In this document: one piece after another, positions 32,243-44,079 of the stretch
Position numbering within the stretch: position 1 is the first letter of the stretch
Layout: each line of letters starts with the position of its first letter
Assembly (NCBI RefSeq): GCF_000381885.1
Contig: NZ_KB907211.1
Coordinates: forward strand, 310,001-374,000
DNA length: 64,000 bases
Reading direction: 5' to 3'
Source of the DNA: Actinomadura atramentaria DSM 43919
Lineage (GTDB): Bacteria; Actinomycetota; Actinomycetes; Streptosporangiales; Streptosporangiaceae
Made by a program: the position numbers and the translations under genes
Notes under the pieces: model-generated
Told to the model about the DNA's origin: nothing
Seen by the model: the letters and a program-made list of their open reading frames with translations, nothing else
The model's database searches: none

Positions 32243-32899
32243 ATGGACCTCGATCTGCCGGTGCCCGTGCCCCACGCGCCCGCGCGGCCGCGGCTGGGGC
32301 GGATCATCGTCCTCAGCGTGCTGGCGATCGGCGCGGCCGTCGTCTCCTGGATCGGCGACCCCGCGACCGGGCCGTGGTGGACGCGCGTGCTGGCCTGGTG
32401 CGGGGCGGTGGCGTTCTGCGTCTTCGGGCTCGGCGCGACGTTCCGGACGGCCGAGGAGACGCGCCGGGTCACGCTGCCCGTCGTCGGGGACTCGCGGGCC
32501 GGGCTGCTGCGCGTCGCGGTCGTGCTGGCGGGCGGGCTGGTCATCATCCTGCTGGCGCTGACGCTCGTGCGCGTCCCGATCGGCCAGCTCATCCTCGGCG
32601 GCGCGATCATCGGCGCGCTGCTCGGCATCGCGGGCCAGCAGTCGCTCGCCAACGTCTTCGCGGGCGTCGTGATGCTCTACGCGCGGCCCTTCAAGATCGG
32701 CGACCACGTCACGGTGCGGTCCGGGCCGCTCGGCGGGCCGCTGGAGGGCGTCGTCCAGCAGATCGGCGTCCTGTACGTCGAACTGGACGGCAAGGACGGG
32801 CGCGTCTCGGTGCCCAACACCCAGATGCAGCTCGCCGCCGTCATCCACCGCGCCCCCGACACCGAGATCTACTCCGACGACCCCGCCGAGAACGCCTGA
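32243..32899 (+). CDS. Small MscS-family mechanosensitive channel
   Basis: A 218-residue membrane protein. Membrane helices are at about 18-38, 48-65, 88-110 and 115-137. The MscS pore/beta-domain signature is GGAIIGALLGIAGQQSLANVFAGVVMLYARPFKIGDHVTV, followed by GPLEGVVQQIGVLYVELDGKDGRVSVPNTQM. It is shorter than E. coli MscS (286) and lacks most of the C-terminal cage. It would release ions under hypo-osmotic stress. GGGAGG lies 9 bp before the ATG. It ends 3 bp from the convergent ROK gene. Confidence 0.85.
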   Translation: MDLDLPVPVPHAPARPRLGRIIVLSVLAIGAAVVSWIGDPATGPWWTRVLAWCGAVAFCVFGLGATFRTAEETRRVTLPVVGDSRAGLLRVAVVLAGGLVIILLALTLVRVPIGQLILGGAIIGALLGIAGQQSLANVFAGVVMLYARPFKIGDHVTVRSGPLGGPLEGVVQQIGVLYVELDGKDGRVSVPNTQMQLAAVIHRAPDTEIYSDDPAENA

Positions 32900-32902
32900 C
32901 GG

Positions 32903-34081
32903 TCAGGCGAGGGCGGTGTCGACGGCGGTCGGGGCGAGGATGCGGTCGAGGACCATCGCGGCGCAGCCGATGACGCCCGCCGCGTCGCCGAGGGCGCTCG
33001 GCTCGATGCGCAGCCGGCTGGTCGCGGGGGCGGTGGCGCGGCCGTAGACCTCCGCGCGGACGCCCGCGACGAGGGGTTCGTACGCGCCCGTCAGGTCGCC
33101 GCCGAGGACGACCAGCGCCGGGTTCAGCAGGTTCACCGCGCCCGCCAGCACCGCGCCGATCCGGTGGCCCGCCGCGCGGACCAGCGCGACCGTCGCCGGG
33201 TCGCCCGCGCGGGCCAGCGCCGACAGCTCGGCCAGGTCGGCGGCGGGGGAGCCGGCCAGCAGCGCCGCGCCGCCCGCGACGGCCTCCAGGCAACCGGACG
33301 CGCCGCAGCGGCACGGGGCGTCGCCGCCGCCCGGGACGGCGACGTGCCCGATCTCGCCCGCCGCGCCGAACGCGCCGCGCTGCACCCGGCCGCCCATGAT
33401 CAGGCCCGCGCCGATGCCGGTGGACAGCTTCACGAACAGGACGTCGTCGGCGTCGCGGGCCGCGCCCGCGTGGTGCTCGCCGAGCGCGGCGGCGTTGACC
33501 TCGTTGTCGAGGTGGGCGGGGACGCCGAAGCGGGCGGCGACGGCGGGGGACGGGTCGAGGCCGTCCCAGCGGCCCGCCGGGACCGCGTCGGGGACGCCGA
33601 GGCCGACGCCGCGCACCGGCGCGCCGATGTCGGCGGACGCCATCAGCTCCGTCCAGCCGTCGAGCAGGCGCGGCAGCGCGTCGGCGGGCGCGGCGGCCGG
33701 GGGCAGTCCCGCGTCGCGCTGCGCGAGGACGCGCCCGGCCAGGTCGCAGACGGCGAGCTGGCCGCGCGAGTGCCCGAGGTTGGCGACGAGCACGACGCCG
33801 CCCGCCGCGTTGAACGCCAGCCGCGCGGGCGGGCGGCCGCCGGTGGACGGCCCGTCGGTGCGCTCGGTGAGCAGCCCCGCGTCGACGAGCGCGGCGACGC
33901 GGGCGGCGACGGCGGGCCGGGACAGGCCGGTGGCGCGGCACAGCTCGGCGCGGGTGTCGACGCCGCCGACGCGGACGAGGTGCAGCAGGTCGCCGCCCGT
34001 GGCCGTGCGCGGGCCCGTGCGAGGGCCCGTGCGCGGGCCCGTGCGAGGGACCGTGCGCGCCGGGGTGGGACGTCGGGTCAT
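32903..34081 (-). CDS. ROK-family sugar regulator facing the Entner-Doudoroff operon
   Basis: A 392-residue ROK protein. Residues about 27-80 ([43 protein letters not shown]) are a winged HTH. The ROK domain follows with [36 protein letters not shown] and [30 protein letters not shown], the last carrying the zinc-binding CxCGxxGCxE signature. The N-terminus has an in-frame RTGP repeat encoded by 12-bp units. It diverges from edd with a 148-bp gap, so it probably senses a sugar or sugar phosphate and controls edd-glk-eda. Confidence 0.88.
   Translation of the reverse strand: MTRRPTPARTVPRTGPRTGPRTGPRTATGGDLLHLVRVGGVDTRAELCRATGLSRPAVAARVAALVDAGLLTERTDGPSTGGRPPARLAFNAAGGVVLVANLGHSRGQLAVCDLAGRVLAQRDAGLPPAAAPADALPRLLDGWTELMASADIGAPVRGVGLGVPDAVPAGRWDGLDPSPAVAARFGVPAHLDNEVNAAALGEHHAGAARDADDVLFVKLSTGIGAGLIMGGRVQRGAFGAAGEIGHVAVPGGGDAPCRCGASGCLEAVAGGAALLAGSPAADLAELSALARAGDPATVALVRAAGHRIGAVLAGAVNLLNPALVVLGGDLTGAYEPLVAGVRAEVYGRATAPATSRLRIEPSALGDAAGVIGCAAMVLDRILAPTAVDTALA
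34004..34059. repeat. 12-bp tandem repeat in the ROK gene N-terminus
   Basis: About 4.5 units alternating CGTGCGCGGGCC and CGTGCGAGGGCC, encoding repeated R-T-G-P on the minus strand between the start codon and the HTH. Confidence 0.85.
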
Positions 34082-34229
34082 CCGGACAGTGAAGCACGGA
34101 GCGGTTAGGCAGGTCGAGTCAGCGAAGTCCGGGACTTATGTCATCCAAAGTTCAAAAGTAGGGTTGTCGACTGACGGATGTCTCGGTAAGTTGCCGCTTC
34201 GTCGCCGTCCCCGGCCCAGGAGCGCTCCG

Positions 34230-36062
34230 TTGACCACGCCGCACCCCGTCCTCGCCCGCGTCACCGACCGCATCGCCGCGCGCAGCGCCGACCGCCGCGC
34301 CGCCTACCTGCGCCGGACCGCCGAGGCGCGCGCCGCCGGACCCGCGCGCGGCGGGCTCGGCTGCGCCAACCTCGCGCACGGCTTCGCCGCCTGCGGCCCC
34401 GGCGACAAGCTGCGGTTGCGCGGCGGCGAGACACCGAACATCGCGATCGTGACCGCGTACAACGACATGCTTTCGGCGCACCAGCCGCTGAAGGACTACC
34501 CCGACCGGCTCAAGGCCGCGATCACGGCGGCGGGCGGCACCGCGCAGGTCGCGGGCGGCGTCCCGGCGATGTGCGACGGCATCACGCAGGGCCGCGCGGG
34601 CATGGAGCTGTCGCTGTTCAGCCGCGACGTCGTCGCGATGGCGACGGCCGTCGCGCTGTCGCACGACATGTTCGACGGGGCGCTGCTGCTCGGCGTCTGC
34701 GACAAGATCGTCCCCGGCCTGGTGATCGGCGCGCTGAGCTTCGGGCACCTGCCCGCCGTCCTGGTGCCCGCCGGGCCGATGCCGTCCGGGCTGCCCAACG
34801 CCGAGAAGGCCGCCGTCCGCAAGCGGTACGCCGCCGGGGAGATCGGCCGCGACGACCTGCTCGCGGCCGAGGCGAAGTCCTACCACGCGCCCGGGACCTG
34901 CACGTTCTACGGGACGGCCAACTCCAACCAGCTCCTGATGGAGGTCATGGGCCTGCACCTGCCGGGCGCGAGCTTCGTCCCGCCCGGCACGCCGCTGCGC
35001 GACGCGCTCACCGACGCCGCGGGCCGCCGCGTCCTGGAGCTGACCGCCCTCGGCGACGCCTACACGCCGATCGGCGAACTGCTGGACGAGCGCGCGTTCG
35101 CCAACGCCGTCGTCGCGCTGCTCGCCACGGGCGGGTCCACCAACCACACGCTGCACCTCGTCGCGATGGCCGCCGCCGCCGGACTCGACCTGACCTGGGA
35201 CGACTTCGACGAGCTGTCGCGCGTCACGCCGCTGCTCACCCGCCTCTACCCGAGCGGCACCGCCGACGTGAACCACTTCCACGCGGCGGGCGGCACGGCG
35301 TTCCTCATCGGGGAGCTGATCGACGCGGGGCTGCTGCACGCCGACGCGCGCACGGTCGGCGGCGCGACCCTCGCGGACTACCGCGCGACTCCCGTGCTTG
35401 AGAACGCGGGGCTCGACGGGGAGGCGCTCGGCTACCGGGAAGCGCCCGCCGAGACCGGCGACAAGACCGTCCTGCGCTCGGCCGCCGACCCGTTCGAGGA
35501 CCACGGCGGCCTGCACACCGTCACCGGCAACCTCGGCCGCGCCGTCGTCAAGGTGTCGGCGGTCGCGCCCGAGCACCGCGTCGTCGAGGCGCCCGCCCGC
35601 GTGTTCGCCTCGCAGGAGGAGCTGCAGGACGCGTTCGCCGCCGGGGAACTGGACCGCGACGTCGTCGCCGTCGTCCGCTACCAGGGGCCGCGCGCCAACG
35701 GGATGCCCGAGCTGCACCGGCTCACCCCGCCGCTGTCGGTCCTCCAGGACCGGGGGTTCAGGGTCGCGCTCGTCACCGACGGGCGCATGTCGGGGGCGTC
35801 GGGGTCGGTGCCCGCCGCCATCCACGTGTCGCCGGAGGCGGCGGCGGGCGGCCCGCTCGCGCGCGTCCGCGACGGCGACGTCGTCCGGCTCGACACCGGC
35901 GCGGGCGAGCTGACCGTCCGCGTGCCCGACGACGAGCTGGCCGCCCGGGAGCCCGGCGGGGGCGCTCCCGGCGCGGAAACGTTCGGCACCGGACGGGAGC
36001 TGTTCGCCGCGTTCCGCGCGGCGGTCGGGCCCGCCGAGCGGGGCGCGGGGATCTTCCGGTGA
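34230..36062 (+). CDS. edd: Phosphogluconate dehydratase (Entner-Doudoroff)
   Basis: A 610-residue Edd, full length. It dehydrates 6-phosphogluconate to KDPG. Family blocks include [100 protein letters not shown], and [22 protein letters not shown]. The cysteines in these blocks are the 4Fe-4S ligands. It starts with TTG 34230, preceded by AGGAG. The stop overlaps the glk start (GTGA). Promoter and regulator site lie in the 34082-34229 gap. Confidence 0.93.
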   Translation: MTTPHPVLARVTDRIAARSADRRAAYLRRTAEARAAGPARGGLGCANLAHGFAACGPGDKLRLRGGETPNIAIVTAYNDMLSAHQPLKDYPDRLKAAITAAGGTAQVAGGVPAMCDGITQGRAGMELSLFSRDVVAMATAVALSHDMFDGALLLGVCDKIVPGLVIGALSFGHLPAVLVPAGPMPSGLPNAEKAAVRKRYAAGEIGRDDLLAAEAKSYHAPGTCTFYGTANSNQLLMEVMGLHLPGASFVPPGTPLRDALTDAAGRRVLELTALGDAYTPIGELLDERAFANAVVALLATGGSTNHTLHLVAMAAAAGLDLTWDDFDELSRVTPLLTRLYPSGTADVNHFHAAGGTAFLIGELIDAGLLHADARTVGGATLADYRATPVLENAGLDGEALGYREAPAETGDKTVLRSAADPFEDHGGLHTVTGNLGRAVVKVSAVAPEHRVVEAPARVFASQEELQDAFAAGELDRDVVAVVRYQGPRANGMPELHRLTPPLSVLQDRGFRVALVTDGRMSGASGSVPAAIHVSPEAAAGGPLARVRDGDVVRLDTGAGELTVRVPDDELAAREPGGGAPGAETFGTGRELFAAFRAAVGPAERGAGIFR

Positions 36063-37018
36063 CGCGCCCCTGGCTCGTCGCGGACGTCGGCGGCACCAAC
36101 GCCCGGTTCGCGCTGCTCGACGGCCCCGGCGCGGAACCCGAGCGCGTCGCCGTCCTGCCGACCGCGCACCATCCCGGCCTCGCCGAGACCGCCGCCGCCT
36201 ACCTCGCCGGCCACGCGCCCGGCGCGCGGCCGTCCGCCGCGTGCCTCGCCGTCGCGGGGCCCGTCGTCGGCGGCCGGTTCCGGCTGACGAACGCGGGCTG
36301 GCCCGCCGACACCGCCGCGAACGTCGCGGAGCACCTCGGCATCCCGCGGGTGGACGTCATCAACGACTTCGAGGCGCTGGCCCGCGCGCTGCCGTCGCTG
36401 ACCGCCGACGACGCGCCGCACGTCGGGCCCGCGCTGCCGCCCGGCGACGGGCCGCTCGCCGTCGTCGGCCCCGGCACCGGGCTCGGCACCGCCGGGCTCG
36501 TCCGCACCGCCGCCGGATGGCAGCCGCTGCCCGGCGAGGGCGGCCAGGTGGAGGCGCCCGCCGCGACGGACCGCGAGATCGAGGTCCTGCGGCTGCTGCG
36601 CGCCGAGCACGGCTCCGGCGCGGCCGAACTGCTGCTGTCCGGGCGCGGGCTGAGCCGCCTGCACCGGTACCTCGCCGCGCTCGACGGCGTCCCGGTCCGG
36701 CCGCTGTCGGCCGCCGAGATCTGCGCCCGGCCCGCCGACCCGCGCTGCGCCGAGGCCGTCGCGACGTTCTGCGCGCTGCTCGGCTCGTACGCGGGCAACG
36801 TCGCGCTCACGCTCGGCGCGCGCGGCGGCGTCTACCTCGGCGGCGGCATCCTGCCACGCATCCCCGACGCGCTGGGGACCGGCGCGTTCCGCGCCCGCTT
36901 CGAGGACAAGCCGCCCGTCGCGGACTACCTCGCGGCGATCCCGACCCGGCTCATCGTCCACCCCGGCCCCGCGCTCGCGGGCGCCGCCGCGAAACTCACC
37001 CTGCTGGAGGCCGCGTGA
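36059..37018 (+). CDS. glk: Glucokinase
   Basis: A 319-residue glucokinase of the E. coli Glk (non-ROK) type. [16 protein letters not shown] is the phosphate-1 loop, [12 protein letters not shown] supplies the catalytic Asp segment, and [14 protein letters not shown] and LPGEGG belong to the sugar site. It phosphorylates glucose to feed the Entner-Doudoroff route. It is embedded between edd and eda with GTGA overlaps on both sides, a tight operon. Actinobacteria mostly use ROK glucokinases, so this group is notable here. Confidence 0.9.
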   Translation: MTRPWLVADVGGTNARFALLDGPGAEPERVAVLPTAHHPGLAETAAAYLAGHAPGARPSAACLAVAGPVVGGRFRLTNAGWPADTAANVAEHLGIPRVDVINDFEALARALPSLTADDAPHVGPALPPGDGPLAVVGPGTGLGTAGLVRTAAGWQPLPGEGGQVEAPAATDREIEVLRLLRAEHGSGAAELLLSGRGLSRLHRYLAALDGVPVRPLSAAEICARPADPRCAEAVATFCALLGSYAGNVALTLGARGGVYLGGGILPRIPDALGTGAFRARFEDKPPVADYLAAIPTRLIVHPGPALAGAAAKLTLLEAA

Positions 37019-37653
37019 CCGCCCCGACCCCCGCGACCGCCGGAGACCTGTTCGGCCTCGCGCCGGTGATCCCCGTCGTCGTCCTGGACGACGCGGACGC
37101 CGCCGTCCCGCTCGCCCGCGCGCTCGTCGCGGGCGGCCTGCCCGCCATCGAGGTGACGCTGCGGACCGCCGCCGCGCTGCCCGCCATCGAGCGGATCGCC
37201 GCCGAGGTGCCCGGCGCGGTCGTCGGCGCGGGCACCGTCGTCACCGCCGACGACGCGGCCGCCGCCGCGAAGGCGGGCGCGCGGTTCCTGGTCAGCCCCG
37301 GCTGCACCCGGAGCCTGTGCGACGCGATGACGGGGACCGGGCTGCCGTTCCTGCCGGGCGCGGCGACCGCGTCCGAGGCCGTCGCGCTGCTGGAGCGCGG
37401 GCTGACGGCGCTGAAGTTCTTCCCGGCGCGGGCGGCGGGCGGCGTCCCGTACCTCAAGGCGCTCGGCGGGCCGCTGCCGCAGGTGCGGTTCTGCCCGACG
37501 GGCGGCATCACGCCCGCCGACGCCCCCGACTACCTCGCGCTGCCCAACGTCGGCTGCGTCGGCGGGACCTGGCTGACGCCGCGCGACGCGGTCGCCGCCG
37601 GGGACTTCGGCCGGATCGAGGAACTGGCGCGCGCGGCGGCCGCCCTGCGCTGA
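37015..37653 (+). CDS. eda: KDPG aldolase
   Basis: A 212-residue aldolase: [33 protein letters not shown] with the catalytic Glu, VVGAGTV, FLVSPGC, and [11 protein letters not shown] carrying the Schiff-base lysine. It cleaves KDPG into pyruvate and glyceraldehyde-3-phosphate, completing the pathway begun by Edd. It starts at GTG 37015 overlapping the glk stop. No zwf or 6-phosphogluconolactonase is in the window. Confidence 0.92.
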   Translation: MTAPTPATAGDLFGLAPVIPVVVLDDADAAVPLARALVAGGLPAIEVTLRTAAALPAIERIAAEVPGAVVGAGTVVTADDAAAAAKAGARFLVSPGCTRSLCDAMTGTGLPFLPGAATASEAVALLERGLTALKFFPARAAGGVPYLKALGGPLPQVRFCPTGGITPADAPDYLALPNVGCVGGTWLTPRDAVAAGDFGRIEELARAAAALR

Positions 37654-37690
37654 CGGCGTTAACCCGGGCGCCCGCCCGGGGCCCCGCCCG

Positions 37691-37844
37691 GGTGCCTATC
37701 CGGGTGCCCGCCCAGGTGCTCACCGGAGCGCCCGCCCCGGCGTCAACCAGGGCCTCGCCACGGCCTCCACACATGCCCTCACCACGGCCTCTACACGGGC
37801 CTCCACACGGGCTTCCACACGGGCCTTTCCCTGCGTCCACACGG
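37691..37844. repeat. 12-bp-period degenerate repeat downstream of eda
   Basis: About 13 units drifting from GGTGCCCGCCCA to GCCTCCACACGG. It fills most of the gap between eda and the next regulator gene and contains no supported gene. Confidence 0.75.
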
Positions 37845-37898
37845 ATGTCTCCTTCCGGCAAGGCGGACATCACCGGCACGTCGCCTACGGTGGGCGGC

Positions 37899-38738
37899 GT
37901 GCCCTTCCGCCGAACGGGCGGCGCGGCCCCCGCCGCGCCCGCCTCCCTCCGGGTCCGCGTCGTGGCCGGTCCCGCCGTCCGCGCACGCGTGGCGGACGCG
38001 CTGACCGCCGCAGGCATCGGCATCACCACCACCGACGCGGACGACGTCGCGGGTGGCGTCGTGAACGGCGGCTCGAACGGCGGCTCGGGCGGCGGCTCGA
38101 ACGGTGGCACGGGCGGTAACTCGAACCGTGGCACGGGCGGCGGCACGGGCGTTGACGTGGGCGGCGGCGCGGGCGGTGGAACGGCCGCCGTCGTGGGCGG
38201 GGGCACGAACGGGGACGTCGGCGGGGCGGCGTCTGGGGCGGCGTCCGGGGCGTGGCCGGTGGACGTCGATGTCGTGTTGCTCGATCTCGGGCCGCCGGAC
38301 GCGAAGTCGGCCGGGCTCGCGGTGCTCACGGGACTTGTTGCCGGGGCCGGGGCGCCCGCCGTGCTGGTGCTGACCGGGGAGCGGCCGGACCGGCGTGTGC
38401 TGCGCGCGCTGCGGGCCGGGGCGCGCGGGTACGCGCCCGCCGCGCTGCCCGGCCCGGAGCTGGCCCGGCTCGTCCGGGCGGCGGCGGCCGGGGAGACCGT
38501 GCTCGGCCCCGCCGGACCGCCCGGCGGCCCCGCCGCGACCGCCCGCGTGCGGACGCTCGGCGGCCGGGACGCCGAGGTGCTGGCCTGCCTCGGCGAAGGT
38601 CTCACCGACCGGCAGCTCGCCCGGTGCCTGCGGCTGCCGCGCGCGTCCGTGGAGCGGCGCGTCGCCCGCGTCCTGGACCGGCTCGGCTGCGCCGACCGCG
38701 TCGAGGCCGGGCTGCTCGCCTACGCCGCCGGGCTCTGA
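37899..38738 (+). CDS. LuxR-type regulator with interrupted receiver-like domain
   Basis: A ~280-residue protein. Residues about 17-50 (LRVRVVAGPAVRARVADALTAAGIGITTTDADDV) look like the first beta-alpha-beta of a receiver. They are followed by a ~65-residue Gly/Asn/Ser/Thr insertion (about 51-117), then DVDVVLLDLGPPD with D129 at the phosphoacceptor place. VLVLTGERPDRRVLRALRAGARGYAPAALPGPELARLVRAAAAG follows as in NarL-type receivers. The C-terminus (LGGRDAEVLACLGEGLTDRQLARCLRLPRASVERRVARVLDRLGCADRVEAGLLAYAAGL) is a LuxR HTH. The start is uncertain: ATG 37845 is in frame but inside repeat DNA. No kinase gene is adjacent. Confidence 0.7.
   Translation: MPFRRTGGAAPAAPASLRVRVVAGPAVRARVADALTAAGIGITTTDADDVAGGVVNGGSNGGSGGGSNGGTGGNSNRGTGGGTGVDVGGGAGGGTAAVVGGGTNGDVGGAASGAASGAWPVDVDVVLLDLGPPDAKSAGLAVLTGLVAGAGAPAVLVLTGERPDRRVLRALRAGARGYAPAALPGPELARLVRAAAAGETVLGPAGPPGGPAATARVRTLGGRDAEVLACLGEGLTDRQLARCLRLPRASVERRVARVLDRLGCADRVEAGLLAYAAGL
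38055..38252 (+). repeat. 12-bp-period repeat encoding the Gly-rich insertion
   Basis: About 16 units around GGCGGCTCGAAC / GGCGGCACGGGC, encoding G-G-S-N and G-G-T-G tetrads inside the receiver-like domain of the LuxR-type regulator. Confidence 0.85.
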
Positions 38739-38754
38739 GGGACCGCGCCGCGCG

Positions 38755-39336
38755 TCAGGACGGCGCGCCCCGCCGGTGCCGGGCGACGTGGAAGACCGCG
38801 CGGACCGTCCAGACAAGGAACGCGGCCGTGAACACGCCCGCGAACGCCGTGCCGATCCCGGCCGTCCACAGCAGCGACAGGAACACGACGAGCAGCAGCG
38901 GGAACGCGGCGTGCGGCCCGTGGTGGTGCCCGTGGTGGTGCCCGTGGTACGGCCCGTGGTGGTGCCCGTGCGGATGGCGGTGGGCGCGGTGCGCCTCCCG
39001 CATCTGCTGGTGGAGCTGCCGCCGCATGTGGTGCTGCGTCATCCGGTGGTGCTGCAGCGCGCCGTGTTCGAGTGCCGGACCCCAGGGCCCGCCGAACGGG
39101 AACGCGGACGGCTCGGGCCCGTCCTCGGGCAGGCCGTTCGGGCCGGGCAGGTCCGCGACGACGCGGCGCAGGTCCGCGACGGTCTTGGCGGCCAGCGCCG
39201 CGTCCAGCCGCTCGTCCAGCTCCGCCTGGTCGATACGGCCCTGGACGAAGTGGTCGTGCAGGGCCGTCGCGACGGCGTCGCGCTCGGCGTCCCCGACCCG
39301 CAGCCCGTCGGCGGTGCTCGTCCCGGTGCCGATCAC
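38755..39336 (-). CDS. DUF1707-domain membrane protein with His-rich segment
   Basis: A 193-residue protein. Residues about 10-65 (DGLRVGDAERDAVATALHDHFVQGRIDQAELDERLDAALAAKTVADLRRVVADLP) are a DUF1707 (SHOCT-like) domain. Residues about 95-140 are extremely His-rich (HHGPYHGHHHGHHH), encoded by 12-bp repeats at 38911-38970. Two close C-terminal membrane segments (AFPLLLVVFLSLLWTAGIGTAFAGVFTAAFLVWTVRAVF) anchor it. It starts at GTG 39336 overlapping the padR stop, so it is co-expressed with the PadR regulator. A metal-related role is a guess from the histidines. Confidence 0.8.
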   Translation of the reverse strand: MIGTGTSTADGLRVGDAERDAVATALHDHFVQGRIDQAELDERLDAALAAKTVADLRRVVADLPGPNGLPEDGPEPSAFPFGGPWGPALEHGALQHHRMTQHHMRRQLHQQMREAHRAHRHPHGHHHGPYHGHHHGHHHGPHAAFPLLLVVFLSLLWTAGIGTAFAGVFTAAFLVWTVRAVFHVARHRRGAPS

Positions 39337-40085
39337 GACTCCTCCCCGTCCCGCGCCGCGTCGGGAACCGTGCCGTCCGCGGCCGGCGCGTCGTCGGCGA
39401 GCAGGCGGTACAGGTCCCGCCGCGCCGCCGCGAGGACGTCCTTGGCCCGCGCCACCTGCTCCGGCGACCCCGACCGGACGACCTGCATCACGGCCGCGCC
39501 CGTCTGCGCGGCCTCCCGGAACACCTCCGGCACGCCCTCGCCGAACGCGGGCCGCATCGCCGCCCACGGCTCGGCCAGCTCGTCGGCGTGCTCCGCGACG
39601 TGCGCGCGCCCCGCGTCGGTGAGCCGGAAGGTGCGCCGCCCGCCCTCTTCCTCGCCCTCGATGAGCCCTTCGTCGGCGAGCTGCTGGAGCGCCGGGTAGA
39701 CCGCGCCGGGGCTCGGCTTCCACGCGCCGCCGCTGCGCTCCTCGATGTCCTGGATGATCTGGTAGCCGTTGCGCGGCCCCTCGGCCAGCAGGCTGAGCAC
39801 CGCCGCCCGGACGTTGCCGCGCGGGGCCTTGCGCCCCGGCCCGAACCCGCGCCCGAACGCCCGTCCGCCGAACGGCCCGGGACCGAAGCCCGGCCCGAAC
39901 GGCCCGAAGTCCGGCCCGAAGCCGCCGCCGTGGGCGCCGGGTCCGAAGCCGCGCCCGCGCCCGTGCCCGCGTCCGTCCCCGTGCCAGTGGGCGTGCGCGT
40001 GCAGGTGCCGTGCCGCCGTCGCGCCGAGCGCGAGCGCGGCGAGGGCCTTCAGCGGGTCCGCGGGCCCGCCGTGTGTTCCTCGCAT
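39333..40085 (-). CDS. PadR-family regulator
   Basis: A 250-residue protein. The N-terminal ~85 residues are a His/Gly/Phe/Pro-rich tract (HLHAHAHWHGDGRGHGRGRGFGPG...). Residues about 90-165 are the PadR winged helix (GNVRAAVLSLLAEGPRNGYQIIQDIEERSGGAWKPSPGAVYPALQQLADEGLIEGEEEGGRRTFRLTDAGR). The C-terminal helix region should mediate dimerisation. GAGGAA precedes the ATG. It lies first in an operon with the DUF1707 gene; PadR proteins usually repress their own operon. Confidence 0.88.
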   Translation of the reverse strand: MRGTHGGPADPLKALAALALGATAARHLHAHAHWHGDGRGHGRGRGFGPGAHGGGFGPDFGPFGPGFGPGPFGGRAFGRGFGPGRKAPRGNVRAAVLSLLAEGPRNGYQIIQDIEERSGGAWKPSPGAVYPALQQLADEGLIEGEEEGGRRTFRLTDAGRAHVAEHADELAEPWAAMRPAFGEGVPEVFREAAQTGAAVMQVVRSGSPEQVARAKDVLAAARRDLYRLLADDAPAADGTVPDAARDGEES

Positions 40086-40137
40086 GGGTGGTTCCTCACC
40101 TTCGGAGATCCGTCTCAGAGCCTTCGCGATAGGACAA

Positions 40138-40212
40138 CGATATATCGAGAACGTACGCGAGGGAACCCGGGTTCCCGGCCGTCCGGCGACGGGAGGTAAC
40201 TTGATATCGAGA
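40138..40212. promoter_or_regulatory. Candidate PadR operator region
   Basis: CGATATATCG at 40138-40147 is a perfect palindrome, and ATATCGAGA occurs twice (40142-40150 and 40204-40212) in an A/T-rich stretch upstream of padR. PadR sites are typically short A/T-rich dyads, so this fits autoregulation. Confidence 0.4.
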
Positions 40213-40455
40213 TAAATCGGAGATAGCTTGACGTCAAGAGAAAACCTGCGGAAGTTAGGCGGACCCGCGTCGTGGACCGGTGCGCGCCTACGGCAGGATG
40301 CATAGAGACCACGACGAATAAGACGAGGCCCCGTGAGCCGAGGCCCGGAGGACCACCCCCCGGGACCCGGGCCGCGAGCGACCGAAGAGCCACAGTGATA
40401 CGCCGCGCCGTCATGTCCCGGACCGGGCCGCGCGGTGGCGACGGAGGAGGAGTCC

Positions 40456-43221
<2,766 letters not shown>

Positions 43222-43232
43222 CGTCCTGACGG

Positions 43233-43264
43233 CAAGGGCCTTCCCCGCTCGGGGAAGGCCCTTG
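43233..43264. terminator. Bidirectional terminator between acnA and SDR gene
   Basis: Perfect 14-bp arms (CAAGGGCCTTCCCC and its complement) around GCTC, between convergent genes, with a T-rich tail (GTTCGTC) on the plus strand. Confidence 0.9.
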
Positions 43265-43272
43265 TTCGTCTC

Positions 43273-43998
43273 TCAGGGGCGGCCGGTGGGGAGCGTCAGG
43301 CCGCCGTTCACCTCGATCACCTGCCCCGTGACGAACCCGTTGGTCGCGGCGAAGACGATCGCCTCGGCGGGCTCCTCCGGGCGGCCGACGCGCCCGACCG
43401 GCAGCGCGGCGGCGGACGCGGCGAACATCGCCGCGCGCCGCTCGGCGGGCACCGCGTCCCACCACGGCGTGTCGATGACGCCGGGGGAGACCGCGTTGAC
43501 GCGCAGCGGCGCCAGCTCGACGGCCAGCGGCCGCACCGCCGCCTCCAGCGCGCCGTTCACGGCCGCGAGGCCCGCCGTGCCCGGGAGCGCGGCGCGCGCG
43601 GACGACGCGGTCACCAGCGTCGCGGAGGCGGTCAGCCGGGGCAGCGCCGCCTGCAGCACGCGCAACTGCGGGAACACCTTGGCCTCGAAGGCGCCGCGCA
43701 GCGCGTCCAGGTCCAGACCGGCGAACGGGCCCGCGCCCGAGCCGCCGCTGACGGCCAGCACCAGGTGGTCGTAGGAGACGTCCTCGGCGAAGAAGTCCGC
43801 GACCTCCCGCTCCGACGCCGCGTCCACCCGCCGGGCGGTGACCTTCCCCTCGATCGACGCGGCGGCGGCGTCGAGCCGGTCCGGCGTGCGGCCGGTGATG
43901 ACGACCTCCGCGCCGCGCGCGGCGAACAGGGCGGCGGCGGCCGCCCCGATGCCCGAGCCGCCGCCCATGATCAGTACGCGTTGTCCGGTGAGCGACAT
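43273..43998 (-). CDS. SDR-family protein lacking the YxxxK catalytic pair
   Basis: A 241-residue classical SDR by fold: VLIMGGGSGIGAAAAALFAARGAEVVITGRTPDRL (cofactor loop), LVLAVSGGSG, and PLRVNAVSPGVIDTPWWDAVP. The active-site serine region is VTASSARAALPG, but where YxxxK should be, the sequence reads GLAAVNGALEA, so Tyr is replaced by Leu and Lys by Asn. It may be a non-catalytic or differently acting SDR. It diverges from a TetR regulator across an operator-like palindrome. The true annotation as oxidoreductase is therefore uncertain. Confidence 0.8.
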   Translation of the reverse strand: MSLTGQRVLIMGGGSGIGAAAAALFAARGAEVVITGRTPDRLDAAAASIEGKVTARRVDAASEREVADFFAEDVSYDHLVLAVSGGSGAGPFAGLDLDALRGAFEAKVFPQLRVLQAALPRLTASATLVTASSARAALPGTAGLAAVNGALEAAVRPLAVELAPLRVNAVSPGVIDTPWWDAVPAERRAAMFAASAAALPVGRVGRPEEPAEAIVFAATNGFVTGQVIEVNGGLTLPTGRP

Positions 43999-44041
43999 GG
44001 TTTCTCCTTTGGCGGGACCGTTCGTCTCGACAAATGATTAC

Positions 44042-44058
44042 CGAGACTCCCAGTCTCG
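44042..44058. promoter_or_regulatory. TetR operator candidate
   Basis: CGAGACT CCC AGTCTCG is a perfect 7-bp inverted repeat between the divergent SDR and TetR starts. A further GTCTCG (44024-44029) pairs with CGAGAC (44042-44047), suggesting overlapping sites that control both directions. Confidence 0.6.
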
Positions 44059-44079
44059 TCAAATGGGTAGAATGCCGTC

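Noticed and set aside
34082..34229. ROK operator in the edd promoter region
   Set aside because: The A/T-rich segment around CCAAAGTTCAAAAG is suggestive, but I found no clear inverted repeat.
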